Both the position numbers and the translations under genes were made by a program. From Lycorma delicatula (lineage: Eukaryota > Arthropoda > Insecta > Hemiptera > Fulgoridae), in assembly GCF_047948215.1 (NCBI RefSeq), contig NC_134455.1, positions 347,743,842 to 347,807,841 on the forward strand: 64,000 bases of DNA, in the 5' to 3' direction. Every line of letters begins with the position of its first letter. Positions within the stretch are counted from its first letter, which is position 1. A model generated the notes under the pieces. The model searched no databases, was not told the origin of the DNA, and worked only from the letters and a program-made list of their open reading frames with translations. Below are positions 11,131-22,599 of the stretch, piece by piece.

Positions 11131-11906
11131 TACAGATGTTCATGGGGACTATTTCTAAAAGTACTGTAAGAAAAGTCGATTTTGTTGGATTAGTGGATGT
11201 CAGGTGTATAGTTACTTTTCAAACACCACATAACATTTGGAAGAGTGACGTTTTCGTGTTATTGTATCGTTAAAAAAAATTAAATCGCACCATTCGATTT
11301 ATCAATATTTTCTGGGTAAAGTTTTTAAACATCTCTTACTTATCGTCTACCGTTTACCTTTTATGAAAAATATTTTAGGAAATTTTGGAAAGATAAAATT
11401 TATATATCTATAAATAAGTTACACGAAGTTTAATAGAGGTTAAGAGTTAACGGAATAGCCTTGTTTTCCCTCTTTAAGTGCATCCCTTTCCGATCGATGA
11501 GTGATGCGTTTTACCAATTATATAATATTTATACGTCAATAATTCTCTTAGCAACAATTATTGTTTATAGGTTATAATCACGGCTGGAATTATCAGATTG
11601 TTGTACTTTATGAGCATGTCGGGAACGACGTAGTGACCGATTGAACTAATGACCTAAACTTAATATTAATAATTTATTTACTTATTGCATTTAAGTAGCA
11701 TAGTTATTTATTTATTCCCCTTATATGATACTTAAACAAAACAAATATTTTATATACCAGTATATGAAAGAAAGTTGTCTATTGTCTATTATAATAAAAA
11801 AATATTTTATCAATTGGAAACTACTTTTACGTAGACGCATGAAATAATGTTAAGATAATTACATGAAGGTATTAAATAAAGTAAATAATAACTACAATAT
11901 AAATCA

Positions 11907-11910
<4 letters not shown>
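11131..11910. other. AT-rich sequence, no recognised feature
   Basis: No coding, RNA or repeat feature was recognised here. Confidence 0.4.

Positions 11911-11936
<26 letters not shown>
11911..11936. repeat. (AT)n microsatellite abutting rDNA
   Basis: This AT tract runs directly into the rDNA fragment at 11937. Confidence 0.9.
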
Positions 11937-11937
<1 letters not shown>

Positions 11938-12105
11938 GAGCACTGGGCAGAAATCGTACTGCGTAAACACCCAGCTGGGGCCATCGCAATGCTTTGCTTT
12001 AATTAGACAGTCGGATTCCCCCGGTCCGTGCCAGTTATGAGTTGATCGTTGAATGGCGGCTGAAGGGACAAGTTCGGCCCGACCACGGTTCGGGCTATAT
12101 ATTAT
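11937..12105 (-). rRNA. 28S rRNA gene fragment, dispersed and non-functional
   Basis: On the minus strand the sequence is the conserved large-subunit rRNA stretch that includes gaactggcacggaccagggg-like sequence, then aatccgactgtctaatta, then gcattgcgatggcc, and ends with tttctgcccagtgctc. In arthropod 28S rRNA this lies just upstream of the R2 and R1 retrotransposon target region. Only about 170 bp is present, with small changes such as ccccc for cccc and ataact for agaact, so this is an isolated fragment and not an rDNA unit. It sits between an (AT)n tract and a foldback element. It may have arrived by retroposition or with another element. Confidence 0.88.
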
Positions 12106-12107
12106 CT

Positions 12108-12635
12108 TTATTAATCTCTTGGGTTACCAATCAACTATACAAACTTATAAATTAAATTCACTACGTTTTACTTAGAATTGTCTAAGCTTCTTCAGATGAC
12201 AATACACGTCATACAGAATTCTCTTGCATACTACAAAATGAACTGATATACCCATACTAGATAACAACATTTTGTCCCCACCCTTATTGTATAAAGGGTG
12301 TAAGGGTTTAATAGATATTTCACCCTTATTGTAATAGATCTTCCTACTTACACATGACTCATCTTATCTTTAGTTATATGTATCTCTTTATATAACCTGA
12401 TTGCTATTTCCTGTGTATTGAAGAACTAGAGGGATCTATTACAGTAAGAGTGGGGACAAAATATTGTTATCTAGGAATCAGTTAATTTCTTAGTATGTAA
12501 GAGAATTTTGTATGTTTATGAATGTGTAATATCACCTGAGGAAGCTTACAGAATTCTAACTGAAACTTAGTGTATTTAATTTATAAGTTTGTATAGTTGA
12601 TTGGTTAACCCAAGGGATTAATAAAGATAATATTT
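12108..12635. mobile_element. Foldback element with ~190-bp arms (family E)
   Basis: The left arm from about 12108 (ttatctttattaatctcttg, then ggttaccaatcaactatac) is the inverted copy of the right arm ending at about 12635 (gtatagttgattggttaacc, then caagggattaataaagataa). The arms continue inward to the word tttgtccccaccctta, which appears near 12270 and in reverse near 12450. The centre holds cacccttatt direct repeats. No protein is encoded. Confidence 0.8.
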
Positions 12636-13680
12636 TTAAGTAAAATATGTCTTGTTATATTTAATTCTATCCAATGAAGAGGAAAATAAACTTAAATAAA
12701 ATTACATTTAAGTTAATTTATATAAATCTAGTAGTTTCTGTGAGTCTGTTACTCTTTCACGAAAAAGCTATTGAACCGATTCAGCTGAAATTTTGCATGA
12801 ATGTAATTTTTATTTCTGGCATAAACGTAAGACGATTATCGTTACGAAAGATTTCACCGTTTCAAGATGGTAGCCGTTTTAATGGCTTGTTAATTCAACT
12901 TCAGTATGGTCATAACCGTTGATCAAATCGAATTCGGAGACCGCTTGCAGTATTTGAAATTAATTAAATAACAAAATGTTTATTTGTTTTTTCCGATATC
13001 TTTCTCGGTTAACGAAAAAAGTAGCTTTAAAGGTCCGACGGTGTACGTACGACGTACATTCCTTTAGATTTGCTCTTCGCTTTCAAACGACTCCAGTTTC
13101 CACTTAAAGTTGATTTTTCGATGACAATAAATAAGTCACAAAGGCAAACCCCTCAAATGGCTCTCCATTTGAAGAGCCAATACTTCTTGCCTGGGCAACT
13201 GCATGTGACCTTGCTCCAGAGTCTCCTATGGGAACAATCTGTGCATATTTGTTATATATACATTCATACTCTGCATATAAAAGCTGTATATATAGTGTAC
13301 AAGTACATTCTTTAGATTATATTTACAAACTGTTCCACAAAAAGATACGAAAAAATTAAAAATATAAATAAAAAGCAAAAAAATTAAAGAAAAACAAAAT
13401 TAATAAAAAATGAGAAACGACGTACGGTCACCTCCTTGTGGTGTTTGCCGCGTAATGCTAAGAACAGTGCGAAATACCTTTTTACCCGTACAAAGGACGG
13501 GTAACCGGCTATAACCTCTATCTTTAAGATGGAAGCCCGACTATTCTGAAAACAAATTAACAATCCACTCAAAGTTTTGAGTCCTGTGCTGAGCAAACTA
13601 TAGGTCTGAAGTAATTAAGATTCATGCGCTGATAATTTTTATAAATTGATTAGACTTCAATTGTTGTCAGTATTATTCTC
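12636..13680. other. No recognised feature
   Basis: The sequence is AT-rich with scattered short open frames and no recognisable domain. The stretch near 13390-13600 is less AT-rich, but I do not recognise it. Confidence 0.4.
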
Positions 13681-13682
13681 AC

Positions 13683-13785
13683 AAGGACGAGAATAATGAA
13701 ACAGTGGGGGGGCCTAGGGGGCGGAGCCCCTAAATAGACGGAAAGGCGAACGATACAAAACCCGACCGGCTTGTAATTAAAAATG
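13683..13785. repeat. GC-rich fragment resembling the Helitron-like tails
   Basis: A short island (ggcctagggggcggagcccc, then a cgaccggctt word) stands out in AT-rich DNA and resembles the GC-rich tails at 15345-15740 and 35640-35888 in composition and some words. It is too short to classify. Confidence 0.3.
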
Positions 13786-15335
13786 CGTAATAGAGATTAT
13801 GTTAGCAAATATAAAAATGACAACAGATGTAAAATAAGGTTCTCTCTCTCTAAAAATATTGTGTTGAATTATACGAAAACAGTTTTATTATTGTTTGGTT
13901 TGATAAAGGTTAATTTTAGTTTTTTTAAAAACAAGGTTTTTAGCAAAAGATTGCATATTAAGAAACACAGGCATAAGTTAATTATTTTTTATTTTCTAAT
14001 TATCGGTCTATATGAGAAATATTTATGAATGTCAAGCAGCGAACTGACTACCCACTTCTGTATCTTGATATTTTGAAAAGTTGTTGTTATTGACGTTTTT
14101 GAGAAATAGGAGTATATCTAAGCATAATACTTAATGATGATAAGTTTCATGTTTTATTAAATTGATTTAAACCAAACAGAGATGAATTTTTTAATCATCC
14201 CAAGAGAATTTGTAATTGAATAAAACAAAACAAGAAATTTCACTTTGTAGGGAACAAAAATACTATTGTTATCATCAATTACAATTCTATCCACGTAATT
14301 AGTTATAAAAATAAATAAAAAATTGTTTTCTTCAACAAATAGTTTATTGTTATTTTTCTAAGAGGATTTAATTTAGACGATTCTACGACAAGATGCTGAT
14401 GATAGAGCGTGCAATAACTGTGTAAAGTTTTGTACAACATAATAGAGTTTTGAATAGAATCTGATTTTAAAACTTATAAAAATTACTTTATTAACTAAAT
14501 TTTATCAAAACTGGCTTTATTTATTTCCAAAACGATTCGTTTACAGATTGTTATTGTTTTAAAAGGATTTTCAGTAAAATGGAAAATATATTTTAGTATT
14601 TTGAAAAAAGATGTATAAGCATATAAAAGACTCGCACCTAACGATTTTATGTTAAGCTAATCTATTGTATACTGAAATCGGAACAAAAAATTTGATTTTA
14701 AACTAGCATGATTGAGAAATAATGAACTGTTCACATAGAATGATTACATCCGATTTTATGTATCGATAGCTGCTTGTATGTCATTGTAATGTGGGATAAC
14801 ATATTTTAATACGATTGTGACACTCTGTAATAATGTGTATTTTTTTTTTTTTTTTTTAATTATTCGTTTTGTTTGGGATGTATTTGTGAAATATTTTTAT
14901 TAGAGTACTTAGTTGATGAAGAAATTTGGCCGCTTCAGTACGTTTTTTTTTTACATTTTTTGTGGTACCTGCATGGTTGGTTTTACAAAACCACTGATGT
15001 TCGGTTTAATTTTAAATATATGTATGCAAATGACCAGTTTGACCTTGTTCACTTATTACCTTCATCTCCAAGACTACATGATGGATATTTATGTGGGACT
15101 TTTAAGTGAATGAAAGGAAAAAAAAACAGAAGACTGACGCCACATTTTTTAATCGCTGATGTATTCACTGTTTCGTAAAGAAATGTGTACTATTTAATTT
15201 GTTGTTCTATTAAACGGAACAGAATAGTAAACATTTTTGATAACATGTACAAGGTGTTCGTTAAATCACATATCTTGTCAGTGAAACAAATTATAATATT
15301 TATTGATAAGAGTAATTTTAATTATATGATACTAG
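13786..15335. other. AT-rich sequence, no recognised feature
   Basis: No gene, RNA or repeat end was recognised in this 1.5-kb AT-rich stretch, which includes a long T run near 14840. Confidence 0.4.
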
Positions 15336-15337
15336 CC

Positions 15338-16305
15338 GGCCATTCTAGCGAAAATTGGACCTTCGGGACCGAGGTCGGCCCAGGCGAATCTCAGAGCCAA
15401 CTCAGGGACAACTCGGGGCTATCTCAGGCCCGCAGAGCTCGCTTTGCTCGTCATTTTCGTGTTGCCAGGAGAACCGGTGCGCTGAACACCCACAGGGCTC
15501 GCTTCTGCCGCTATTCACGTCTACCCAGAGGGCCCCGCCCCCTGGTAAATAGATTACGAGAAAACTTCGTAATCTATTACAGCTATTGCGGCCTACCCCA
15601 GGGCCTCAGAGCTTGCTTCGCCCGCCATTCCCGTGTTGCAGGGGGACGGCGCCTTGGACACCCGCAGAGCTCTCTTCAGTCGCTATTCCCGTCTACCCAG
15701 AGGGGTCTGCTCCCAGGACCCTCGCACTTTTCGTTATACTCATGATTCTGATAATAATACTGTTAAATACAGAACAATTAAAGTATTCAGGCTTTATAGA
15801 AACCAGAAAAAGAAACTAAATTACGAAAGCCAGAATAATATTAGCTTTTTTCTTTTTTTTTTATTCCTCCCAGAGACGGACCTGCATTTAAGCATAAACA
15901 CAGCCTTGAGAGATGCCATCGCCTCTAACCACTGGGACACTGGAAAGGAACAGCGCCAGGGCCCGCTGGGAAGGAGACAGAAATATAATAATGAATTTTT
16001 TTTTTCGTTAATGAATATCATTAATTTACAACTTTACCCTGCTTGGAGGTGAAGAAATAATGAATTTTTTAATAGTTTAACTTTCAAGGAAGCTAAGACT
16101 TCAATCTATGGCCTAAAATCTTCCATGGTATAATACGAATGTATACTGAAAATTTGAAAACGATCGATCGGTTGGTTCTTTGAAATTTTTCGAGATAAAA
16201 TATCTCTAAAAACATTCTATTGGCAAGAAACTTGGGCAAAAGTTTGTTTTTTTTTTTTTGTTTATCCCGTACAAACAAAAGCCCTTTTCTTTATATAATA
16301 GTATA
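15338..16305 (-). mobile_element. Helitron-like non-autonomous element (H1), putative
   Basis: Read on the minus strand it starts near 16305 with an AT-rich tatataaagaaaagggctttt segment, passes words shared with the other copies (tttcaaattttcagtata, then attcattatttcttc), and ends in a GC-rich tail terminating in ggccggctag followed by T at about 15338. A CTAG end before T fits the CTRR-T rule of Helitrons. The same block order occurs at 20745-21960, 31382-31945 and 34482-35888. No Rep/helicase is encoded, so the class is inferred from the ends. A foreign ~110-bp GC-rich piece lies at 15870-15980. Confidence 0.45.
15548..15578. other. Perfect hairpin, 12-bp arms
   Basis: aatagattacga and its exact complement flank a 7-base loop (gaaaact) inside the GC-rich tail of H1. 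No T-run follows that would make it a terminator. Confidence 0.85.
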
Positions 16306-16559
16306 AATAACTGAACGCCATTGCGTTTACAGTTAATTCAAAACGTATTCAGTTTAATTCAAATTGCGTATAATTCGAAACAGACCGTACCCTTAAAAAA
16401 GCCTAATATTTAAAAATAGATTAGATATATGTTTCGTTTGGATACCTTTAGTTAAAAATAATTGGAATAAATCTTTTTTTTTTTTTTTTACTGTTTCTTG
16501 GTGAACGATTCTCCAGATAAGCAGCGCTCGTGCATTGGGAATATTAAATGGAAATTTTG

Positions 16560-16640
16560 TAGTATATAAAAAACGCCATGCCTGACCGGGATTCGAACCC
16601 GTAATCTTTAGATGAAAACCCCATTTGTCAATATTTAGCT
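16560..16640 (-). repeat. SINE head fragment with a B-box
   Basis: The minus strand reads gggttcgaatcccggtcagg followed by catggcgttttt, matching the B box and following body of SINE-B/C copies (18962-19126, 22600-22740). It is partial. Confidence 0.55.
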
Positions 16641-17711
16641 AGTTGAGAAATTTTTGTTTAAGTTTTCTAAATTAAAATCAAAACAAAAGTGTTGAATACG
16701 AATAAATGTGTATACAAACCGTAGTTGTTGAATGATAGACGGCTCAGTTACTGTAGGTTCTGTGAACGTACATACCTTAATAATATTTATATTATTCTCT
16801 TTATCGGATTACAGCGCCTTTGAAACTCAACACAATACTTACGAAGTATCAATATCGCGTATGGCATAGCACGTGCGTACTTAACCGGCTGTACATCTGT
16901 AATAGGTCATATATGCAGTCGTCTTTTGATAATAATTTTCTATTATACCGTTGCACTGTTTTCTTTTATTAATATATTCTGTAATGATACTCTTAGTGGT
17001 ATCTATAAAATCATTATTCTGACCGTACGGTTATTGATAATCAAAGATTCTGTTGTTTAAGATTAAATGTTTTATCTGATCTAGAAAGGATGTATTAAAG
17101 TGTTGTTCTTGAATGCCCGGCGTGAAACCTTTTGTTCCATATAATTATGTCACCGGTACGTAGACACCTGTTTGATACCTTGCCATCGATTTTTTTGCAC
17201 ATGGAGGCCCTCATCTATTATTAATCTTCTTAGTTATTATTATTATCACCTCTATTATTTAATTATTTATTGTCTATAATACTTATAATAAAAAAAACAA
17301 ACATAATAAGTCGAGATTTATGATTGAATCATGATACCACGTATTGTCCTAAAACATCAGTTGTTTTTATTTGTATCTTTTTTATTTTATTATATCACCG
17401 TTGCGTATGCGAGTTGAACTTATATTTATACTAAGAATAATATCTGTCCCCTACTGCGTACAGGTAGTGTATATATATTGCATTGTTACACGACAGAAAC
17501 GGGTACATTGATTTGTTACTTTAAACGATCTCTCATGGTTGTTGTCGTAATTTTTTTTTACGGCTGTGAAATATGTAAAGCACTTTGGATTTATAAAAGG
17601 CATCATCTTATAAGATGTCATCTTATAAGAGGTCATTGTTGCTTTTCGTAAAAGTAATGATGCTACATAATTAGTGAATAATATTATGTTGAACGAAACA
17701 CAATAAAGATA
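16641..17711. other. AT-rich sequence, no recognised feature
   Basis: No coding or repeat element was recognised apart from a short imperfect tandem repeat of catcttataagatgt at about 17598-17632. Confidence 0.4.
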
Positions 17712-18110
17712 TACTGGGTGATATTTAAGTACGGAAACAGCTCTGTATATCTGAGAGGTAGTGGAAGGAAAAAGAAATGGAGGGATCTACATGCTTAAAA
17801 AAAATCTGAATTATGGTAAAATTTTTAATTTTTCTCCGCCATCTTGGATCCGCCATATTTAATCAAACTTGATTTATTTAAACAGGAAGGTGGACATATG
17901 ACACATGATTTAGATTTAAAATTTTACTAGAAAAACAATGTTTTTCTGTTATCGCCTTCGTTATATAGAGTCATATGCATTCAAAGTTGCGATGACGGAA
18001 AAATCATGTTATTAATAAAACGAGGTTGCATGAACAGTTTTGATGCATTTTACATTCATAATGCGTATAATAACGAACTTTAAACAGTGCTATAATATTG
18101 ATAATAATTC
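17712..18110 (+). repeat. Long TIR, left
   Basis: This is the inverted copy of 19990-20352 with scattered mismatches and small gaps. Confidence 0.8.
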
Positions 18111-18560
18111 ACAATACAACAAAAAATTAAACGGCTATATCATCTGATATTATTTACGTTAAATATTACAATATTTATTTCAAAAATCTAAGTAAATGTT
18201 TTCGATCGTAAATTACGACTGAAATAAATTTTCAAAGCATACCGGTCTGAAATAAATGTTCAAAATGCTTCTCCTCTACAGCTTGGCAGTCCGCTAACCT
18301 CAGGTAATATCCGTTTTTAACTTGTATCATGTATGATGGTACATGATAGATTCGTCGATATTTATTCTTTTCGATTCGTCAATATCTGCAGGTTTAGTTT
18401 TGTAAACATTATGTTCAGGTACCCCAAAAAAAAGTAATTCAGCGGAGACAGGTCTGGAGACGGTGCAGGCCATTCTACAGCTCCTCTACGACCTATCCAG
18501 CCATTTGGAAATTGTTCATTTAAAATTTGCTGTGTCCTTAGATAATAACGAGGGTGTCCC

Positions 18561-18852
18561 TTTTCATTTTCCTGTTTAGCCTCCGGAAATTACCGTTCTG
18601 GTATTACTTCAGAGGATGATATGTGTGAGTGTAAATGAAGTGTAGTCTTGTACAGTCTCAGTTCGTCCATTCCTGAGATGTGTGATTAATTGAAACCCAA
18701 CCGCCAAAGAACACCGGTATCCACAATCTAGTGATCAAATTTGTATAAAAGTTACTGCCTTTACTAGGACTTGATCGTTGGAACTTTTCACTTCCAAATC
18801 GGTTGATTTGGGAAGACGCGTTCACCACTAGACCAACTCGGTGGTTTGAAGT
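18561..18852 (-). repeat. SINE-A copy with target-site duplication
   Basis: This 292-bp reverse copy of SINE-A (tail aggctaaacagg, B box, A box and cggtgg head) is flanked by ggtgtccc at 18553-18560 and 18853-18860. The duplicated bases belong to transposase coding sequence, which proves insertion into the older element. Confidence 0.9.
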
Positions 18853-18961
18853 GGTGTCCCGTCTTGCTGAAACCATACATTATTATTTACTTCTTGTCCA
18901 ACACTTTTCCGGATATTTGGTAAACTCCTATCGGCTAACAAGTCGCAGTAAGCCTCTCCTG

Positions 18962-19126
18962 CCGACCTCCGTGGGCCGAATGGTAGCGTCTCGGCCTTAC
19001 ACACGGAGGTCATGGGTTTGAATCCCGGTCCGGTATGGCATTTTTCACACGCTACACTCATCTCATCCTCTGCGGAAAGAATTGCTTGACTGCGGATCCG
19101 GAAGTTAAACAAACAAAAAAAAAAAT
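18962..19126 (+). repeat. SINE-B copy with target-site duplication
   Basis: This 165-bp tRNA-derived SINE has an A-box-like gggccgaatggtagcgtctc and a B box gggtttgaatcccgg and ends in a poly-A tail. It is flanked by gtaagcctctcctg (18948-18961) and gtaagcatctcctg (19127-19140), a 14-bp duplication with one difference. The insertion lies in the transposase relic. Confidence 0.92.
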
Positions 19127-19989
19127 GTAAGCATCTCCTGTAAGATTGTTCATCTAATACAAAACGCCCTGTAATACAATGACCTGTCCGAACGTTCACT
19201 TTCTGAAGGTGCTGTGTATGAGCTTCCGACATCCATCTGGTATTATTATCGTTGCAAAATCGACAGTTTTGCTTATTCACATAGCCGTTTAGCATAAAAG
19301 TCGCTTCATCAGTAAGTATTATTTAATTATAAAAATTTGCTTCTACGTCTAATTTTTGCATTATAATATCAGAATACTCAACTCGCCGTTCAAAATCATC
19401 TTCTGAAAGTTCTTGCACCAGGTGTATCTTATAAGGATCAAATTTATTTGTTTTAATATTTTGAACTGAAAAATAACTGACGTCATGTCGGACAACATTT
19501 TTCCAAATCGATGAATGAGGGTCTTCAACAAAGATCTGCGATACATCTAATGACCTTTCATTGGTTATGAGAGTTCTCGGTTTTCCTGGAGCGAGACCGA
19601 TTCTTTACAGTACTGGTTTCTTCAAATCGCTGTACTGTATTGATCACAGTCGATTTCCTTATCGGTTCTGTGTTTGGAAATCTATTGTTAAATAAATCAC
19701 CTATCTCCTGTAAAGGTTGTCACCATACCCGTACAACGTCAACAGAGTTGTTGTTTCGGTTTCGTTTAAAGAAGGCATTGTTATTTGAAGATTTAATATT
19801 TAATAAAACTAAATAAATGAACCAGGAAACTAATAATAAAACTATTACAAAAAAAAAACAGATATGAACACCTTGGCCTAGAACTTAATTTTTACTAGCA
19901 CTATAAAATTTTACCATTACAAGTATGCTGAAGTAAAAAGGTGAAACGAGGAATTAATAAAATGCATTGTTTCAGCGCATTTATTTACT

Positions 19990-20352
19990 ATTATCAATAT
20001 TATAGCCCTGTTGATGCAATAAAATTGTTCATGCAGTGCGTTTTTCCTCGTTTTATCATAAATACGATTTTTCCGTCATCGCACCTTGGAATGCTTATAA
20101 GTCGATAACGAAGGCATTCACAGAAAAACGTGTTTCACCATCTTTTTTTTTTGTAAAATTTTAAATTGAAATCACGGTTAAATAAATTAAATTTGATTTA
20201 ATAAGGCGGATCCAAGATGGCAGATAAAAATTAAAAATCCACCATAATACAGATCTTTTTTAACTACGTAGACATCATTTCTTTCTGCCTCCAAATACCT
20301 CTTAGATATGTAGTATAAAGCTGTTTTCATACTTAAACATCACTCGAAATAT
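19990..20352 (-). repeat. Long TIR, right
   Basis: This is the inverted partner of 17712-18110. Confidence 0.8.
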
Positions 20353-20744
20353 AACAAAATACAACAACCAACAACTTATTTGAATTTTCAGAAAATTATT
20401 TTTCAAAAAAAATATATATATATATTTTTTTTTATACGGATCGGTATTCCGTATATAATAATATAATCGCACATGAGCAATGGATAGATACCACCGCTAC
20501 TTCAGGATTAAAAAAAAAGGACTGCTCTCATTTGTACTAATGAATTAACGGGTGGATCCTGTGGTTAAAACATTAATCAAAGCAGCATCACAAAATATAC
20601 AATTAATTACAATAAAAAATTAAATGGTGGTTAAAGAGAATATTAATTATAAAAAAAAAACAAAAAAACAACTACAAATAACTTCAATTCGGAATATGTG
20701 TTAATAAAGGTTATTTGAGTCATCTATCTATCTATCTATTATTA
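20353..20744. other. AT-rich sequence, no recognised feature
   Basis: Apart from a short (TCTA)n tract near 20728-20740, nothing was recognised. Confidence 0.4.
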
Positions 20745-21341
20745 TTTATCTTTGGAAGGAAGAGAGATGTATCTATCTGTAGAAGAGGGTTTTTCTTTGT
20801 TCGAGATAAACAAAAAAACTACTCCATCAATCGCAACCAAATTTTTACCCATGTTTCTTGGCATAACTAAGAAGGTTTTTTTTGATATTGAAGATTTGCC
20901 GATTGAAGCACAAACTTTAATGAATTGAACTAATGAACTGAACTGTGAGCTTCTGTCACTGTGTTACCTGGCTTTGAACTGGATGATTCAAATCAATCGA
21001 ATGAATGATATTTTAGAAATAATAGAATTAAATTTACATTAAATTAAAATATTTCTGTTTAACAATAATGGGCTTTCCGTGGGGACTGTGTGTAAGGCTA
21101 GAGTTCTGAGTTCTGAGTTCTGGACCGATCATCACCATTAACTGGTAACAAACGGGTTGCCATTGGGGCGCTGTTGTGGGAGCTGTAATGGGGCGCTCTT
21201 ATAATATCTTTGGAAATAATCGTCCGATTTTCAAAATTCAAACGGGGTATTTGTTAGTAGGCTGAAGGCTAACTTTTGCATGCATCAGGTAAATTCTCGA
21301 CCTAACAGATTACGGCTATTCGGAAATTATATATATTATAT

Positions 21342-21434
<93 letters not shown>

Positions 21435-21960
21435 TTGTTTGTTATCGCAACACGCGAGAACCGACGACCGTCCGATTGCTTTCAAATTTTCAGGGTACAT
21501 TCCTGTTATCCCAGGGAAGGTTTTAAGCCACCGACCGAGGCCGTAGCTCTCTTGAAGGTTAAGGTATCAAAAATATTCATTATTTCTTCGCCCTTAAGGA
21601 GGGCGAAGTTGTGAATTAAAATAATTTATTTAGGTAAAAATAAATTAATCCATTTGCTTCTTTATCATATTTCTGCCACCGTGGTAAAGAAATATGTTAT
21701 GAATATTTCGTCGTCAAAGGTGTGTGTACTTTAATTACTATTATTCTGTCCTTTGTAATTTAGTTTCTTTTACAGGTTTTTATAAAGCCTGAATACTATA
21801 ATTATTATTTATCAGTATTATTCTCTCAACCATGAAGGTAACGTATCAGTGCGATGGTCCAAGGGATGGGGCCCTTCGGGTTCATGAGAATGGCGACTGA
21901 AGCAAGCTCTGCGGGTGTCCAGGGTGCAAATCGGGAACGGCGAACGAAGCGAGCTGGTAG
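20745..21960 (+). mobile_element. Helitron-like element (H2), putative
   Basis: The 5' part (gggtttttctttgttcg, then atcaatcgcaaccaaattt, then aagcacaaactttaatgaat) matches the copy at 34482-35888, and the later part (ttttaagccaccgaccgagg, gtgaattaaa, atttatcagtattatt) follows in the same order. The GC-rich tail is present to about 21960 but the terminal ccggctag word is lost. Internal (TA)n and (GA)n tracts are expanded. It is non-coding. Confidence 0.5.
21346..21433. repeat. Compound (TA)n-(GA)n microsatellite
   Basis: A long TA tract passes directly into a GA tract, inside H2. Confidence 0.95.
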
Positions 21961-22595
21961 ATCTCGGTTTTAATTTTTTTTTTTAACTGTTGTCAAGTTA
22001 TTTAAAAGTTGTAATTCTTTGTAACTCTCTATAACTAAGAGCTATTCTCATATAACGATTATGGAAAGTAATTAGAAGAAAAGTTTATACTAAAAACGTT
22101 TGGCTTATAAAAATCTTTCATTTAAATTCTATAAGCCTACATGACTATTTCGATTTTTAAATCATCATTACTTGACAATCAGGAAAAATATAAATGAACC
22201 ACTACGACGACTTCACCCATAGGCAGTTCGAGTTGTTGGTTTAAATTGTCCTTATACTTAAGATCAATTTACATTTTTTTTTTGTTTTAATTGGGATTGG
22301 GTGAAACAACAATTAATTTACATCATTAGAGTGTAGATAGAGCTTTAATAAGCTACTAATTAGAAGACTAATGTATCTTTGTAAGGATTGAACTTTGGGA
22401 AAATGTTATTTTTGGCATGTAATTTAGGAAACTGAATATTCCCGAGTTCCAAATAGTGATTTTTTTTTTAAATTAACGAATGAACGGTTTATCGTGAATG
22501 ATTCAAAAACTATAAATCATTTATATTTTCATATTTCCAAAACACTACACATCACATTACGTGAAACGTTTTTCTTGACTCTTGATTTCCTACGA
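21961..22595. other. AT-rich sequence, no recognised feature
   Basis: No gene, RNA or repeat end was recognised. Confidence 0.4.
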
Positions 22596-22599
22596 CCAA

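Larger units (their letters stand above)
18240..19790 (-). pseudogene. Transposase of the long-TIR mariner-like element, broken
   Basis: Reading from about 19790 down, the order is an N-terminal MPSLNETET start with several stops in the helix-turn-helix part, then the linker DPYKIHLVQELSEDDFERR near 19430, and the first catalytic region ILTDEATFMLNGYVNKQNCR at about 19250-19310, with the Asp of TDEA retained. After the SINE-B insertion VWFQQDGTP (second catalytic Asp) lies at about 18870-18895. After the SINE-A insertion WIGRRGAVEWPAPSPDLSPL is at about 18430-18500. An intact enzyme would cut the TIRs and reinsert at TA. Frameshifts, stops and two insertions make this copy inactive. Confidence 0.85.
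17712..20352 (-). mobile_element. Mariner-like element with very long TIRs, two nested SINEs
   Basis: The outer ends at 17712-18110 and 19990-20352 are inverted copies of each other over roughly 350-400 bp. Shared words include atatttaagta at the tip, gccatcttggatccgcc, acggaaaaatc and gctataatattgataat. Between them lies a decayed minus-strand transposase. Two SINEs with their own target-site duplications sit inside (18561-18852 and 18962-19126). Without them the element would be about 2.2 kb. Ordinary mariner TIRs are about 30 bp, so this long-TIR architecture is unusual. No intact protein remains. Confidence 0.8.

Noticed and set aside
11937..12105. Functional rRNA gene.
   Set aside because: Only about 170 bp of 28S is present with substitutions, and no neighbouring rRNA sequence follows on either side.
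12674..14028. Short open frames of about 60-80 residues.
   Set aside because: They are AT-rich chance frames without domains, homologous copies or conserved flanks in the window.
15185..15745. 186-residue open frame on the plus strand.
   Set aside because: It runs from AT-rich flank into the GC-rich tail of a Helitron-like element, is Arg/Pro-rich by composition, and has no recognisable domain. Overlapping frames on the same sequence are also open.
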